DNA of 64,000 nt from Shewanella oneidensis MR-1 (GTDB lineage Bacteria; Pseudomonadota; Gammaproteobacteria; Enterobacterales; Shewanellaceae). The stretch lies in NCBI RefSeq assembly GCF_000146165.2, contig NC_004347.2:682001-746000 (forward strand), written 5' to 3'. Position numbers and translations under genes: made by a program. Position 1 is the stretch's first letter; every line of letters starts with the position of its first letter. Below are positions 26,075 to 35,278 of this stretch, one piece after another. The notes under the pieces are model-generated. The model was not told where the DNA came from. It did no database searches and saw nothing but the letters and a program-made list of their open reading frames with translations.

Positions 26075-26836
26075 ATGCCAAAACCGATCATCCCTTGGAT
26101 GGGTGGTAAGCGTAGATTAGTTAAAGAAATTTTACCGTTATTCCCTGAGCATCATACCTATGTAGAGCCATTCTGCGGTGGTGCCGCTATGTTCTTCAGC
26201 AAAGATGAAGCGCGGGTGGAAGTGGTTAATGATATGAATGGTGATTTGGTGAATCTTTACCGTGTCATTAAACATCATTTAGAGGAGTTTATTAGGCACT
26301 TTAAATGGGCTTTAATCAGCCGTGAAGAGTTCCTATGGCAGAAGAATACTAACCCTGAAACCTTAACCGATATTCAGCGAGCGAGCCGATTTTACTATCT
26401 GCAAAAGTTGGCGTTTGGCGGCAAGGTATCTAGTCAGAACTTTGGGAGTTCGGCATCACGCCCTGCTGGTTTGAACTTACTGCGAATAGAAGAGGATCTC
26501 AGCATTGCGCATCTTCGACTTGCGAGAACTTATATTGAGCGGTTGGACTGGGCGGAATGTGTAAGACGATACGATAAGCCTGAAACCTTGTTCTATTTAG
26601 ACCCGCCTTACTGGAGTACCGCAGGCTATGGCGTAGAGTTTGGACTAGAGCAATATGCCTTGATGGCCGAGCTGGCGAAGACTATCAAAGGCAAGATGGT
26701 GATCAGCGTTAACGACATCCCCGAAATGCGAGAGGTATTTGCTGGGTTACAAATGAAGACCCTAGGAATTAAATACACAGTAGGTGGTTCAGGCCGTTCA
26801 GGAGAGCAGCAAGAGCTACTTATCTGGAATTGGTAG
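26075..26836 (+). CDS. Phage DNA adenine methyltransferase (Dam/D12 class)
   Basis: A 253-residue enzyme of the D12 class. Motif PWMGGKRRL (about 6-14) and FCGGAAMFF (about 34-42) bind S-adenosylmethionine; DPPYW near residue 178 is the catalytic DPPY. It adds a methyl group to adenine N6, most likely in GATC given its class. There is no partner nuclease, so it probably protects phage DNA or alters gene control. Strong SD AAAGGAGG precedes ATG 26075. Confidence 0.88.
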   Translation: MPKPIIPWMGGKRRLVKEILPLFPEHHTYVEPFCGGAAMFFSKDEARVEVVNDMNGDLVNLYRVIKHHLEEFIRHFKWALISREEFLWQKNTNPETLTDIQRASRFYYLQKLAFGGKVSSQNFGSSASRPAGLNLLRIEEDLSIAHLRLARTYIERLDWAECVRRYDKPETLFYLDPPYWSTAGYGVEFGLEQYALMAELAKTIKGKMVISVNDIPEMREVFAGLQMKTLGIKYTVGGSGRSGEQQELLIWNW

Positions 26837-26847
26837 ACATATATATG

Positions 26848-26878
26848 AAAGCCCTCTTAATGAGGGCTTTGCTTTTTC
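26848..26878 (+). terminator. Rho-independent terminator after the methylase gene
   Basis: AAAGCCCTC pairs with GAGGGCTTT (9 bp, 5-base loop) and is followed by GCTTTTTCTC. It ends the late transcript of the prophage. Confidence 0.85.
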
Positions 26879-26997
26879 TCATATAGGCGATACCATTTCT
26901 CACTTCGGGCGACGCGCTACACTAAGTTACATACGGTAAACTCTATCGTCTCAATCATTTAATGGCGATGGTCACAGAATTAAAACTTGCCGTGATG

Positions 26998-27202
26998 TTT
27001 TTTTAGACTAAAGTCGTTAGTGACAAAATTTTTTAGAGACTTTGGCCGAAATTAATGCGTAATAAGTGAAAATTTCATGGTATGAGGCATTGATTATCGG
27101 AAATATTCTGTAAAAATACCCAGTTGAAAACGTCAGAGACTTTCCGGCGCTATTCGTGGATCAAAGCAAGCGACGCTTCGCTTATTCAGACTAAAAAACT
27201 CA
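26998..27202. repeat. Right-end repeats of the Mu-like prophage (probable transposase-binding sites)
   Basis: Four related motifs lie at about 26998-27016 (TTTTTTAGACTAAAGTCG), 27029-27048 (TTTTTTAGAGACTTTGGCCG), 27131-27150 (CGTCAGAGACTTTCCGGCGC) and 27183-27202 (TATTCAGACTAAAAAACTCA). The last ends in CA, the expected terminal dinucleotide of Mu-like phages, so the prophage probably ends near 27202. The rest of the gap 26879-27236 shows no gene. Both the role and the exact boundary are inferred. Confidence 0.5.
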
Positions 27203-27236
27203 TAGTGTATGTGTTGATTTAAGGGTATTGGCATAT

Positions 27237-27641
27237 ATGTATAACACAGCAAAGAAACAGGTTTGGTATGGTGAGCTGAGAACATCGAAGGGCAACGCGA
27301 TTGTCGTCCATGACAACCAGCTGCCAGAGGCTTCCCCTGGACGAATTTACCTCTACAATACCGACCGTGATACCATTGTTGAGTACGTAGAAGACATCGT
27401 TAAAGTGAACCTATACGATTTAGATGATGCAGCACTAAAAGCGGCAGAGACTAAGTTTAGCGGTGCATGGAAAGCGGCTCGGGCTCAATTTATGAGCAAA
27501 CATCAAGCTCGTATTGATCTGAACAACGTTAAGGATTCTGGTCCTGTTCGTAAGGCTAAGCCTGAGGCTGAGCCTGAAATCGAAACCGATGCCATTGGTG
27601 CTGATTTCGATGAAGATTGGGGCGATGATTTCGACGATTAA
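27237..27641 (+). CDS. Conserved acidic hypothetical protein
   Basis: About 134 residues from ATG 27237; AAGGG is 11 bases upstream, and a TTG at 27228 is a possible alternative. The N-terminal part (KKQVWYGELRTSKGNAIVVHDN) is strand-like, followed by a helix and an extremely acidic end (DFDEDWGDDFDD). I do not recognise it. It is the first gene beyond the likely prophage end, only about 35 bases from it, so its native promoter may have been separated by the insertion. Confidence 0.65.
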   Translation: MYNTAKKQVWYGELRTSKGNAIVVHDNQLPEASPGRIYLYNTDRDTIVEYVEDIVKVNLYDLDDAALKAAETKFSGAWKAARAQFMSKHQARIDLNNVKDSGPVRKAKPEAEPEIETDAIGADFDEDWGDDFDD

Positions 27642-27642
27642 T

Positions 27643-27702
27643 ATCCAACTTGCCTCGGCAAACTGGATAAGGGTAAGGAATAAGATGATTTTATTCCTTA
27701 CC
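27643..27702. terminator. Two hairpins between convergent genes
   Basis: A hairpin at 27643-27668 (ATCCA/TGGAT, TTGCC/GGCAA) and a perfect 12-bp stem GGTAAGGAATAA/TTATTCCTTACC at 27672-27702 separate the acidic-protein gene from galM, which reads toward it. A two-way terminator is likely, although no long T-run is present. Confidence 0.6.
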
Positions 27703-27745
27703 AGCTTGTCTTCTAACACTCCGCAGTGTGATTTTACCGACTATC

Positions 27746-28777
27746 TTAGCTTTCAGTATCAAATTGATAGCGACTAATGTGATGGTAAATTTTACCCGGC
27801 ACTAACCACACATCTTGGCCTAATTGGGTTTGATTCGGCGAATCAGGCAGCATTTGAGGCTCAATACACACCCCTTGATATTGATTTAGGCGTTGCTGAT
27901 TTCGCCCTAGCGTGCCGGCTAAAAAGTTCGCACAATAGAGCTGCACACCGGGCTGATTGGTAAATACCGTCATGGCACGGCCGCTCACTGGACTGCTTAA
28001 ACAACCAAAGCGGCGTAGCGAGCCATCGAGATTATCCATAAGATAACAATGATCATATCCTCGAGTGCTTGCTAATGTGGGGTCATGGAGTTTTTCTCCA
28101 AGGGTAACACCTTGAGTTAAATCGAAAATACTGTCTTTAACCTCGGCAATTCCCATAGGGATGCCGACTTCGTTCATCGTCAAATAGCGTGTGGCATCGA
28201 TTTGAATCTGGTGCTGATGATTATTGCTAGTGCCATCAAGATTAAAATAGCTGTGCTGAGTCAGGCTCACCGGACAAGGTTTATCCACGGAGGCCAGTAT
28301 TTCCACATAGAGATTATTGGCGGCAAGGCGATAGTCTAATTGCACCGTGCAATTACCGGGGAAGCCCATATCGCCATCAGGGCTAACTAAAGATAATCTT
28401 ACCCCGTCGGGAAGTTGGCCTAAGTGCCAGTTCTTTCTGTTAAAACCTTCGCGGCCACCATGTAAGCAGTTGCTCGCTTGATTGATATCCAGTTGATAGG
28501 TTTGCCCCTGATGTTGCAGCTTGCCAAGGGCGATACGATTAGCAAAGCGGCCTACAATGGCGCCAAGGTGGGCATTTTGAGTCAGGTAATCTTCGGCACT
28601 GTCGCAGCCTAGAACGATATTGGCACGCTCACCCTGTTTATCGGGCGTCCAAAGCGCGCGAATGATGCCGCCTAAACTGAGCACTTCCAAGGCGATGATG
28701 CCATTGTCTATCCGCACACGTTCTATTTCGCCGCCACGGGGATCGGTCCAAGGATCTAATACACTGAAACGCACCAT
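27746..28777 (-). CDS. galM: Aldose 1-epimerase (mutarotase)
   Basis: A 343-residue enzyme that interconverts alpha and beta anomers of galactose before phosphorylation. Family motifs: GAIVGRFANRI near 92-102, the substrate-holding LHGGREGFNRKNW near 116-128, and catalytic His in TQHSYFNLDG near 190-199. The Glu base is in GVCIEPQMLPDSPN near the end. It is read after galK on the same strand with a 140-base gap. The cytoplasm is its likely place, as no signal peptide is seen. Confidence 0.92.
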   Translation of the reverse strand: MVRFSVLDPWTDPRGGEIERVRIDNGIIALEVLSLGGIIRALWTPDKQGERANIVLGCDSAEDYLTQNAHLGAIVGRFANRIALGKLQHQGQTYQLDINQASNCLHGGREGFNRKNWHLGQLPDGVRLSLVSPDGDMGFPGNCTVQLDYRLAANNLYVEILASVDKPCPVSLTQHSYFNLDGTSNNHQHQIQIDATRYLTMNEVGIPMGIAEVKDSIFDLTQGVTLGEKLHDPTLASTRGYDHCYLMDNLDGSLRRFGCLSSPVSGRAMTVFTNQPGVQLYCANFLAGTLGRNQQRLNQYQGVCIEPQMLPDSPNQTQLGQDVWLVPGKIYHHISRYQFDTES

Positions 28778-28917
28778 TTAGTTTCCCTCAATGTCAAAAT
28801 GCCTACCGTAGATTATTTAACCTTTTGATTTTGCCTCTTAAAAATAACAAATACCACAAAATTCATGGCTGAATTCGTATGGTATTCGTGGCGGAGTTAG
28901 CAGGTGCGATTGAGTGA

Positions 28918-30063
28918 TTAGCTGTCGATACGCCCCGCGCCGCTACTGGCAGAGCAGAGATAAACCGTCGCATCAATTCCCGTTTGCTCAAAAAACGCCT
29001 GTTCGACCGCAGAAACTACCGCATCGGTAAGCTCATGGTCGACTAGCGCAACCACACAGCCATCGGTCATGCGTATGCCACCACGTTCCCCAATCACTTG
29101 GCTAACAATATCCACCAAAGTGTCGAATTCGGGCAATGTTACCTCAAAATCATCTCGCAGTGATTGATGGGATTGAGCCATTAATAGACTGAATTTAGAG
29201 ATATTATTTTGCTCCAAGGCGCGAGCAGCACTCTGAGTGCGTTTATTCTCGGTGACTACGTGTTTGGCGCGGCGATAAAGAGTTTCATCCAATTTATTCT
29301 TGGCACTTTCAAGCTGGCGCAGATCGAGGTGGCGTAGTGCATCTAAGCCAAAAAACTCGGCAGCTTGAGCGCATTCTTCACGTCGCTGCTGGCTAATTGT
29401 GGCCAATCGTTGTTTCTCAATATGGGCGTCAATAATGATAAGGCTGAGGTTTTCAGGGATCGCAATCGCTTCGCTATCAAGGTCAAGGCAGTCGATGAGT
29501 AGCGCATGATCTGGCTCGCCCATCGCGCAAACCATATGATCCATAATGCTGCAAGCCGATGCGACATATCGATATTCGCCACGTTGCGCCAATTGTGCCA
29601 CTGCCATCGGTGAGAGATGCAATTGGCTGCTGTCACTAATGGCTGTGCCAAAGGCAACGACCAAGGCGCCAGAGGACGATAATCCTGCGGCGAGCGGCAC
29701 ATCGCCCACCACGGCTAAATCTAAGCCCTTGGCGATAAGCCCGGTGTTGGCCATCGCCGCTGTGAACCCTTTTAAATAATTTACCCAACCGTCTTCGGGA
29801 TGGATTTCGGTTTCTTTGCCGAAGGTCCATTCTTTAATTTGCCCGGGAAAGGCATCAGCAACGGCGCGAAACTTACTGTCTTCACGGCGTTTAACGGCAA
29901 TAACCGTATGAAAGTTAATGGCGGCAGGCAAAACAAAGCCGTCGTTGTAATCCGTGTATTCGCCGATCAGATTCACTCGGCCTGGGGCTTGATATAAATC
30001 ATCGGCTTTAGTGCCAAAGGTTTGGACAAATAACTTGGTGGCGCGCTGCGCAGGGTTCGACAT
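28918..30063 (-). CDS. galK: Galactokinase with a shortened GHMP motif 3, possibly inactive
   Basis: A 381-residue GHMP kinase that would phosphorylate galactose at C1 with ATP. Motif 1 GRVNLIGEYTDYNDGFVLPA (about 28-47) and motif 2 PLAAGLSSSGALVVAFG (about 123-139) are intact. Motif 3 is not: E. coli-type enzymes read RMTGGGFGG-C, but here the frame reads GGIRMTDGCVVALV, four residues shorter, as from a 12-base in-frame loss. That loop shapes the sugar and phosphate site, so activity is doubtful. The rest of the frame is intact. Confidence 0.93.
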   Translation of the reverse strand: MSNPAQRATKLFVQTFGTKADDLYQAPGRVNLIGEYTDYNDGFVLPAAINFHTVIAVKRREDSKFRAVADAFPGQIKEWTFGKETEIHPEDGWVNYLKGFTAAMANTGLIAKGLDLAVVGDVPLAAGLSSSGALVVAFGTAISDSSQLHLSPMAVAQLAQRGEYRYVASACSIMDHMVCAMGEPDHALLIDCLDLDSEAIAIPENLSLIIIDAHIEKQRLATISQQRREECAQAAEFFGLDALRHLDLRQLESAKNKLDETLYRRAKHVVTENKRTQSAARALEQNNISKFSLLMAQSHQSLRDDFEVTLPEFDTLVDIVSQVIGERGGIRMTDGCVVALVDHELTDAVVSAVEQAFFEQTGIDATVYLCSASSGAGRIDS

Positions 30064-30313
30064 GCTGAGAAGACTTCCAAAAAAGCTGGGCTAATTTTGT
30101 TCTTGTCTTCGATTTATATCACGACTAAGTCGGCGATGTAACTGAGATTTTCTATGGCAAAGACGATAGTCTTGTTAGGGAAAAACGATAGTGCTTACAA
30201 CAGTCTGAATCGGATAATGGCGCATTTGATTAGATACTTGATTTTTATAGTTTTAACTAGAGGAGGTTTTGGCTGTTGATTAACCATTTCATGAGCCAAT
30301 TTATAGCAGAATA
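30064..30313. other. Intergenic region upstream of galK
   Basis: About 250 bases without a convincing gene. It should hold the galK promoter. A short palindrome CGACTAAGTCG lies near 30121-30131, which could be an operator. No ORF longer than about 12 codons follows the AGAGGAGG at about 30260. Confidence 0.35.
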
Positions 30314-30365
30314 GGATGAGTTTAATTCATAGCAAAAATGCGTTTTTGCTAAATTAAACCCATCC
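30314..30365 (-). terminator. Long hairpin after the antiporter gene
   Basis: GGATG, GTTTAATT and AGCAAAAA on the left pair with TTTTTGCT, AATTAAAC and CATCC on the right, with small bulges, around TGCG. It lies 13 bases after the antiporter stop and fits a terminator. Confidence 0.65.
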
Positions 30366-30377
30366 AACTTGGTTATT

Positions 30378-32021
30378 TTATACTAGGGACGATGTCTGTT
30401 TTTGAGTGCCTTCTTGCGCTTCTGTACCGGCCTTGGTTTCTGAGTCGGGTAGCAGTTCGTGAACGACATGGTCGACAAAACCCGCACCCGCGGCTTCGTA
30501 GAGGTTGTAAACGCTATGCACGCCAGAGTTTCTTAGGGATGCGGCATCCTCACCATATTGCACAATTGCGCTTATTTTTCCTTGATAATTCAGCTTGTTA
30601 AGTTGCTCTACGGCGAATAAATTCCCCGCATGGTGTGGCATTGCCAGCAGCACTAACTCAAGGTTTGGCGCCTTATCAAGTTTTTCCCAAAAGTCGGTAT
30701 CGGAAGCGTCTCCCTGAACCACATTGCGGCCTTTGGCACGATGTAAATCGACCAGATCTTGCTTATGTTCAATTCCGAGGATTTCACCATCGAATCGGGC
30801 GCGCAGTTCATCGTAGGCACCACTACCAATACGGCCCATACCCAAGATCAAAAAGCGTGGATTACCAATGGCAATCGGTCTGTCTTCAGGGTGCAGTGGG
30901 CGTTTTTCCAGTCTGACTAAACGTAGTTGGAAGCGTTGGTAAATACTTCCGACGGTGGCATTGAGCGGCGCGGCTAATAAAAAGCTAAAGCTTAAGGCCA
31001 CGGCAATAATGACTAGCCAATGCGACGGCAACCAGCCTTTGCTGGTGGCAACTGCGGCAACAATCAAACCAAACTCGGAGAAGTTACCTAGGTTAAAGGA
31101 ACCCAGCATTGAGGTGCGCGAACGTAATTTAAAGCGCGTGAGAATATAGACAAACAATAGGATTTTTAGTGGCACTAACAGCACTAATAATGCGGCGAGC
31201 ACAATATCCGAAACGGTTGGTAATCCATTGAGACCAATGGTTAAGAAGAAGGCGACAAGGAAGAGTTCTTTAAAATAGAACAATGATTTCGCCAGCTCAG
31301 AGGCCTTTTTATGACCCGCGAGCAAAATACCAATAACCAGTGCGCCGAGATCCGGTTTAAGGCCTAGGGATTCAAATAACCAAGCGCCGACAACAAGCGC
31401 CATCACTAACCCGAAAAGGACTAATAATTCACCGTGGCCAACACGGTCAAAGGCTTTATAAATTAGCGGTTTTGCCAGTGGCAACAATAATAGCGCAAAT
31501 GCCCATACCGAAGGCACATCGCCCTTTGAAATGGTTAAAAATAGCACGGCAAAAATATCCTGCATAATCAGGATACCAATAGCAACACGGCCATACAGGG
31601 ATTGCATGTCCCCTTTATCTTCTAATACTTTTACGGCAAACACCGTACTCGAGAAGCTTAACGCAAACGCCAGTAAGGTTAACTGCTCAATCCCAAGACT
31701 GGTGAGCTGAGATAATCCTAATAATCCTAAAATTTTGAGAATAGGGACAAATACGAGTATCGATAGTATCAAATGCACACTCGAACCCGCCCACACCTCG
31801 GCCTTAAAGAGGCTGCGAATATCGAGTTTTAGACCAATCGCAAACAGCAGTAGCGTGACCCCTAGATTGGCGAGCTCTTGTAACAGTGGCATGCTTTCTT
31901 TTTCGATACCCATTACAAACAGTACAAAGCCCGCCACTAAGTAGCCGATGAGGGGGGGAAGTCCTATACGGCTAACGAGCATGCCGCAAATAAGGGTGAT
32001 AATAAGGATGGCTGGTTCCAT
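30378..32021 (-). CDS. CPA2-family monovalent cation:proton antiporter with TrkA-N domain (KefB-like)
   Basis: I take ATG 32021 (547 residues) because GGAGC precedes it, rather than the TTG at 32054. Residues about 1-370 hold some 12 membrane helices of the Na_H_Exchanger fold. After a basic linker a nucleotide-binding TrkA-N domain begins at about 395 with ILGMGRIGSGAYDELRARF, the Rossmann GxGxxG. It should exchange K+ or Na+ for protons at the inner membrane, gated by bound nucleotide. It differs from true KefB/C by the shorter end. The exact ion is not visible. Confidence 0.88.
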   Translation of the reverse strand: MEPAILIITLICGMLVSRIGLPPLIGYLVAGFVLFVMGIEKESMPLLQELANLGVTLLLFAIGLKLDIRSLFKAEVWAGSSVHLILSILVFVPILKILGLLGLSQLTSLGIEQLTLLAFALSFSSTVFAVKVLEDKGDMQSLYGRVAIGILIMQDIFAVLFLTISKGDVPSVWAFALLLLPLAKPLIYKAFDRVGHGELLVLFGLVMALVVGAWLFESLGLKPDLGALVIGILLAGHKKASELAKSLFYFKELFLVAFFLTIGLNGLPTVSDIVLAALLVLLVPLKILLFVYILTRFKLRSRTSMLGSFNLGNFSEFGLIVAAVATSKGWLPSHWLVIIAVALSFSFLLAAPLNATVGSIYQRFQLRLVRLEKRPLHPEDRPIAIGNPRFLILGMGRIGSGAYDELRARFDGEILGIEHKQDLVDLHRAKGRNVVQGDASDTDFWEKLDKAPNLELVLLAMPHHAGNLFAVEQLNKLNYQGKISAIVQYGEDAASLRNSGVHSVYNLYEAAGAGFVDHVVHELLPDSETKAGTEAQEGTQKQTSSLV

Positions 32022-32084
32022 AATGCTCCAATTTAAAAAGTCCACGTTAAACAAGGATTGTATAAGAAATCGATGACAGTGCGA

Positions 32085-32123
32085 TAAAAAAGCGGACTTT
32101 TAATGAAAAAAGTCCGCTTTTTG
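32085..32123. terminator. Bidirectional terminator after dsbD
   Basis: AAAAAGCGGACTTTT pairs with AAAAGTCCGCTTTTT around a 4-base loop. T-runs on either side allow it to act for dsbD (minus strand). Confidence 0.88.
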
Positions 32124-32173
32124 TTAGTTTTACGCTAAAACTCCCCGGAGGGAAATTGGCGATTAAACTGCGA

Positions 32174-34006
32174 TTATTTCACCAGATGATCTAAATGGGC
32201 TGCAAATTCCTTTGGTCCCATAAAGCCAGTTACCCTTAAATCTTCCCGCGGTTCCCCTTGCTCGTTAAACATTAGCAAAGTGGGTAAACCGAGGACATGG
32301 TATTTTTCCAGTAGCGCCACATCCACAGCATCACTCTTAGTGACATCCGCTTGCAGCAGCACGATTTTGTTCATGCGTGCTAATACTTCAGCGTCTTTAA
32401 AGGTGATGGCTTCAAACTCTTTACAGGCCACGCACCAGTCGGCGTAGAGATCTAACATCACTGGTTTACCTGCAGCCGTGGCTGCGGCGAGTTCACGGTC
32501 TAAATCTTCAATCGATTTAATGTGCTTAAAGCCATGTTCTGCTTCGGCTGTAGCTGTATTTCCTACGGGAGAATGGTTAAAGCCAAAGTGACCCATCACG
32601 GCTTGGAAACCGTAGGAGAAGCTTGCCAGCAGGGTTAACATCAGCAGCACGGAGCGCACGGTTTGTTTCCAGTTAAAGGCGCTGAGTTTATTTTGGTGCA
32701 TCAGGTAACCAGTAAAGCTTATCCCCCAAAGTGACCAAAGTACGTCGGAAACCACACCGGTCCAAATACGCCCAAGCATCACAATCGACACAGCAATCAG
32801 CAGGAAGCCAAACACAGTTTTAATGATATTCATCCAAGCGCCAGCGCGTGGCAGTAACTTACCACCCGAGGTGCCAATGATAAGTAGTGGCACGCCCATG
32901 CCCATACTAAGCACATACAGCGCGAGGAAGCCTTGTAGTAAATCCCCTGTTTGCGCTACGTACACTAAGGCGCCAGAAAGCGGCGCTGTGGTACAAGGCG
33001 AGGCGACTAATCCCGAGATCACCCCCATCAAAAACACGCCAATCAGATTGCCGCCCTTTTGATTGTTTGAAATCGAGTTCATCTTCTCCTGAAAGCGAGA
33101 AGGCAGTTTGAGATCGTACAAGCCAAACATGGATAAACTGAGTACAAAGAAGAGGATAGCTAATACCACTAGCACAGCAGGATGTTGCAGTGCTGCTTGG
33201 TATTTCATCCCCGCAGAGGCGACGACTAACCCTAAAATCGAATAGGTGATTGCCATCCCTTGCACATAAGCCATCGACAGGGTGAAGGCTTTGGCGGTAG
33301 ACAGTTTTTGCCCTTGACCGACAATAATGCCCGATAAAATCGGATACATGGGGAACACGCAAGGGGTGAGTGCAAGCCCAATCCCTAAGCCGAAGAAGAT
33401 CACTAAGGTCCAGAGTAAACTGTCGTTCGATAGCATCTGGCTTAAGCTGTCTTGCTGAGTAATAGGTGCGTTAGTCGCGCTGTTGGCATTGGTCTGCGCA
33501 GTCACAGGCTCAGTGGCATCACTGGCAGCAGTTGTCGCGATTTGTCCATCATTGGCGGCAACCGCTTTTAAGCTGACATCCCGTTTGGTCGGTGGATAAC
33601 AGAGTTTACCTTCGGCACAGCCCATAAAGGTGACGCTTAAGGTGCCGTTGTCATCAGCTTGCTTTAAGCCAACGGGGATATCGATGTAGGTGTAATAAAC
33701 CTCTTGTTCACCGAAATACTCGTCGTTATGGGGCTTGCCCTTTGGTAGGTCGATGGTACCCAGTTCTGCGCCATTGACGCTAAATTTGAGTTTATCACGG
33801 TACATATAGTAGCCGTCGGCAATTACCCAATTGAGGGTAACCTTATTGCCTTCTTGTTTAAAATCGAAGGCAAAGGCTTGATCGACTGGCATTAGCTCTG
33901 GTTCGCTTTTTAGAAAACCAAAGTTATTCGCAAAGGCATTGCCACTTAGGGCGAGAGGCGCGAGAAGCAATAATGCAGTGAAGGTAAGGCTAAGTAGTTT
34001 TTTCAT
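32174..34006 (-). CDS. dsbD: Thiol:disulfide interchange protein DsbD
   Basis: A 610-residue membrane protein that carries electrons from cytoplasmic thioredoxin to the periplasm for DsbC and cytochrome c maturation. A signal peptide (about 1-26, ending GNAFA), then the periplasmic alpha domain with Cys in FMGCAEGKLCYPP; eight membrane helices with CVFPMYPILSG and ASPCTTAPLSG Cys; and a C-terminal thioredoxin-like domain with DWCVACKEFE. All three Cys pairs are present. It overlaps cutA by 4 bases. In a cytochrome-rich Shewanella it is important. Confidence 0.95.
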   Translation of the reverse strand: MKKLLSLTFTALLLLAPLALSGNAFANNFGFLKSEPELMPVDQAFAFDFKQEGNKVTLNWVIADGYYMYRDKLKFSVNGAELGTIDLPKGKPHNDEYFGEQEVYYTYIDIPVGLKQADDNGTLSVTFMGCAEGKLCYPPTKRDVSLKAVAANDGQIATTAASDATEPVTAQTNANSATNAPITQQDSLSQMLSNDSLLWTLVIFFGLGIGLALTPCVFPMYPILSGIIVGQGQKLSTAKAFTLSMAYVQGMAITYSILGLVVASAGMKYQAALQHPAVLVVLAILFFVLSLSMFGLYDLKLPSRFQEKMNSISNNQKGGNLIGVFLMGVISGLVASPCTTAPLSGALVYVAQTGDLLQGFLALYVLSMGMGVPLLIIGTSGGKLLPRAGAWMNIIKTVFGFLLIAVSIVMLGRIWTGVVSDVLWSLWGISFTGYLMHQNKLSAFNWKQTVRSVLLMLTLLASFSYGFQAVMGHFGFNHSPVGNTATAEAEHGFKHIKSIEDLDRELAAATAAGKPVMLDLYADWCVACKEFEAITFKDAEVLARMNKIVLLQADVTKSDAVDVALLEKYHVLGLPTLLMFNEQGEPREDLRVTGFMGPKEFAAHLDHLVK

Positions 34007-34326
34007 GGCTGAGTGTTATCTTTTATCCAATCTAAGTAGGCTGGTAGCCCGTGAGTGACGGGTACGGCAATAATTTCAGGCACTTGATAAGGGTGAAGTT
34101 TAAGCACAAGCTGCTCTAACTCTGCATAGCGAGTTTGTAAACATTTAATGTGTAAGCTAATTTCTTGCTCTTCACAGATTTTTCCTTCCCATGCATAAAC
34201 GGAGCGGATGGGCGCCGAAATATGCACGCAAGCCGCGATACGCGCTGCCACTAACGCATGGGCGATGCGATTGGCATGAACGTCGTCAGGACAGCTAGTG
34301 CTGACCACTAAATACTGAGGTTGCAT
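34003..34326 (-). CDS. cutA: Divalent cation tolerance protein CutA
   Basis: I start at ATG 34326 (107 residues, MQPQYLVVSTSCPDD), not at the TTG further up. Blocks ACVHISAPIRSVYAWEGKI, EEQEISLHIKCLQTRYAELE and HPYQVPEIIAVPVTHGLPAYLDWI mark the CutA1 trimeric fold. The protein is linked to copper tolerance, and its molecular role is unsettled. It overlaps dsbD, as in E. coli, which supports co-transcription. Confidence 0.93.
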   Translation of the reverse strand: MQPQYLVVSTSCPDDVHANRIAHALVAARIAACVHISAPIRSVYAWEGKICEEQEISLHIKCLQTRYAELEQLVLKLHPYQVPEIIAVPVTHGLPAYLDWIKDNTQP

Positions 34327-34548
34327 AGTGTAGGTATCGTCCCCTAACAATCTTAAACTTCGCTTAAGCCTATTAGGCTAAGCTACTTTACGTGTTTTTA
34401 TGGTCTCATACATTAACGGCTTAACGAAAGAGTGAGCTAACTATCAGAAGTTTCACCGCTTTAGCGCAGCTTGCGCCCTAATGACTTGAATTAAGACCGG
34501 ATTGCCCCCATTTAGTTTTCAAACGAGCGAGATAAATCTGAGGTCGGT

Positions 34549-35112
34549 ATGTTTTTAATCCTATTTTTAATATTTGTGCTGATCCCAGTTGTTGAGCTAT
34601 CAGTGTTAATCCGCGTGGGCGAAATCCTCGGAACCTGGACCACCATTGGCTTAGTATTATTTACCGCTGTTTTGGGCGTATCCTTAGTGCGTAGCCAAGG
34701 GCTGAGTACGCTCATGCAAGTGCAACAAAAACTCGCCCGAGGCGAAGCGCCGGGGCAAGAAATTGTCGAAGGCATGATGTTAGCGATGGCTGGGGTATTG
34801 CTGGTTATTCCAGGTTTTGTGACTGATTTTATTGGCCTATTATTATTGACGCCGTTAACTCGTCGGCCGATTGCCGCACTGGTTTTTAAGCGTATGCAAT
34901 TGCGAGTGGTTTCGGGATTACAAGGCGGTATGCACGGTGGGTTTGGCTCACATGCTGATCGGCAATCTAACCCTTTTGATCAATCTCCCTTTGAACAGCA
35001 TAAGCATTCTGAGGGGAATGTTTACGAGGGGGATTTTGAGCACAAAACCGATGCAAACGATGCTCATAAACTGGTAGATAAAGAGGCTGAATCTAAAGAG
35101 CCTAAGGTTTGA
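34549..35112 (+). CDS. fxsA: FxsA family membrane protein
   Basis: A 187-residue inner-membrane protein. Two to three helices occur: about 1-20 (FLILFLIFVLIPVVELSVLI), 26-46 and 75-100 (AGVLLVIPGFVTDFIGLLLL). The family motif VGEILGTWTTIGLVLFTAVLG is seen. The C-terminal tail is long, His/Asp/Lys-rich and cytoplasmic. In E. coli FxsA lessens the exclusion of phage T7 by the F plasmid. It is divergent from cutA-dsbD across 222 bases. Confidence 0.92.
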   Translation: MFLILFLIFVLIPVVELSVLIRVGEILGTWTTIGLVLFTAVLGVSLVRSQGLSTLMQVQQKLARGEAPGQEIVEGMMLAMAGVLLVIPGFVTDFIGLLLLTPLTRRPIAALVFKRMQLRVVSGLQGGMHGGFGSHADRQSNPFDQSPFEQHKHSEGNVYEGDFEHKTDANDAHKLVDKEAESKEPKV

Positions 35113-35155
35113 TCACCAATCGTAGTGAATAAGTCGATAACCCATCACTTTCAGC

Positions 35156-35182
35156 AAGCTCCCAATGGGAGCTTGTTTGTTT
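35156..35182 (+). terminator. Terminator after fxsA
   Basis: AAGCTCCC pairs with GGGAGCTT around AAT and is followed by GTTTGTTTTT. Confidence 0.85.
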
Positions 35183-35278
35183 TTACACTATTGCCTGTTG
35201 TAGAAAGGCATGAATTTTGTGGCTTAGATTCCAGACATACTATAGTAAAACTTGTACGTATTTTTATGGAGATTCATT

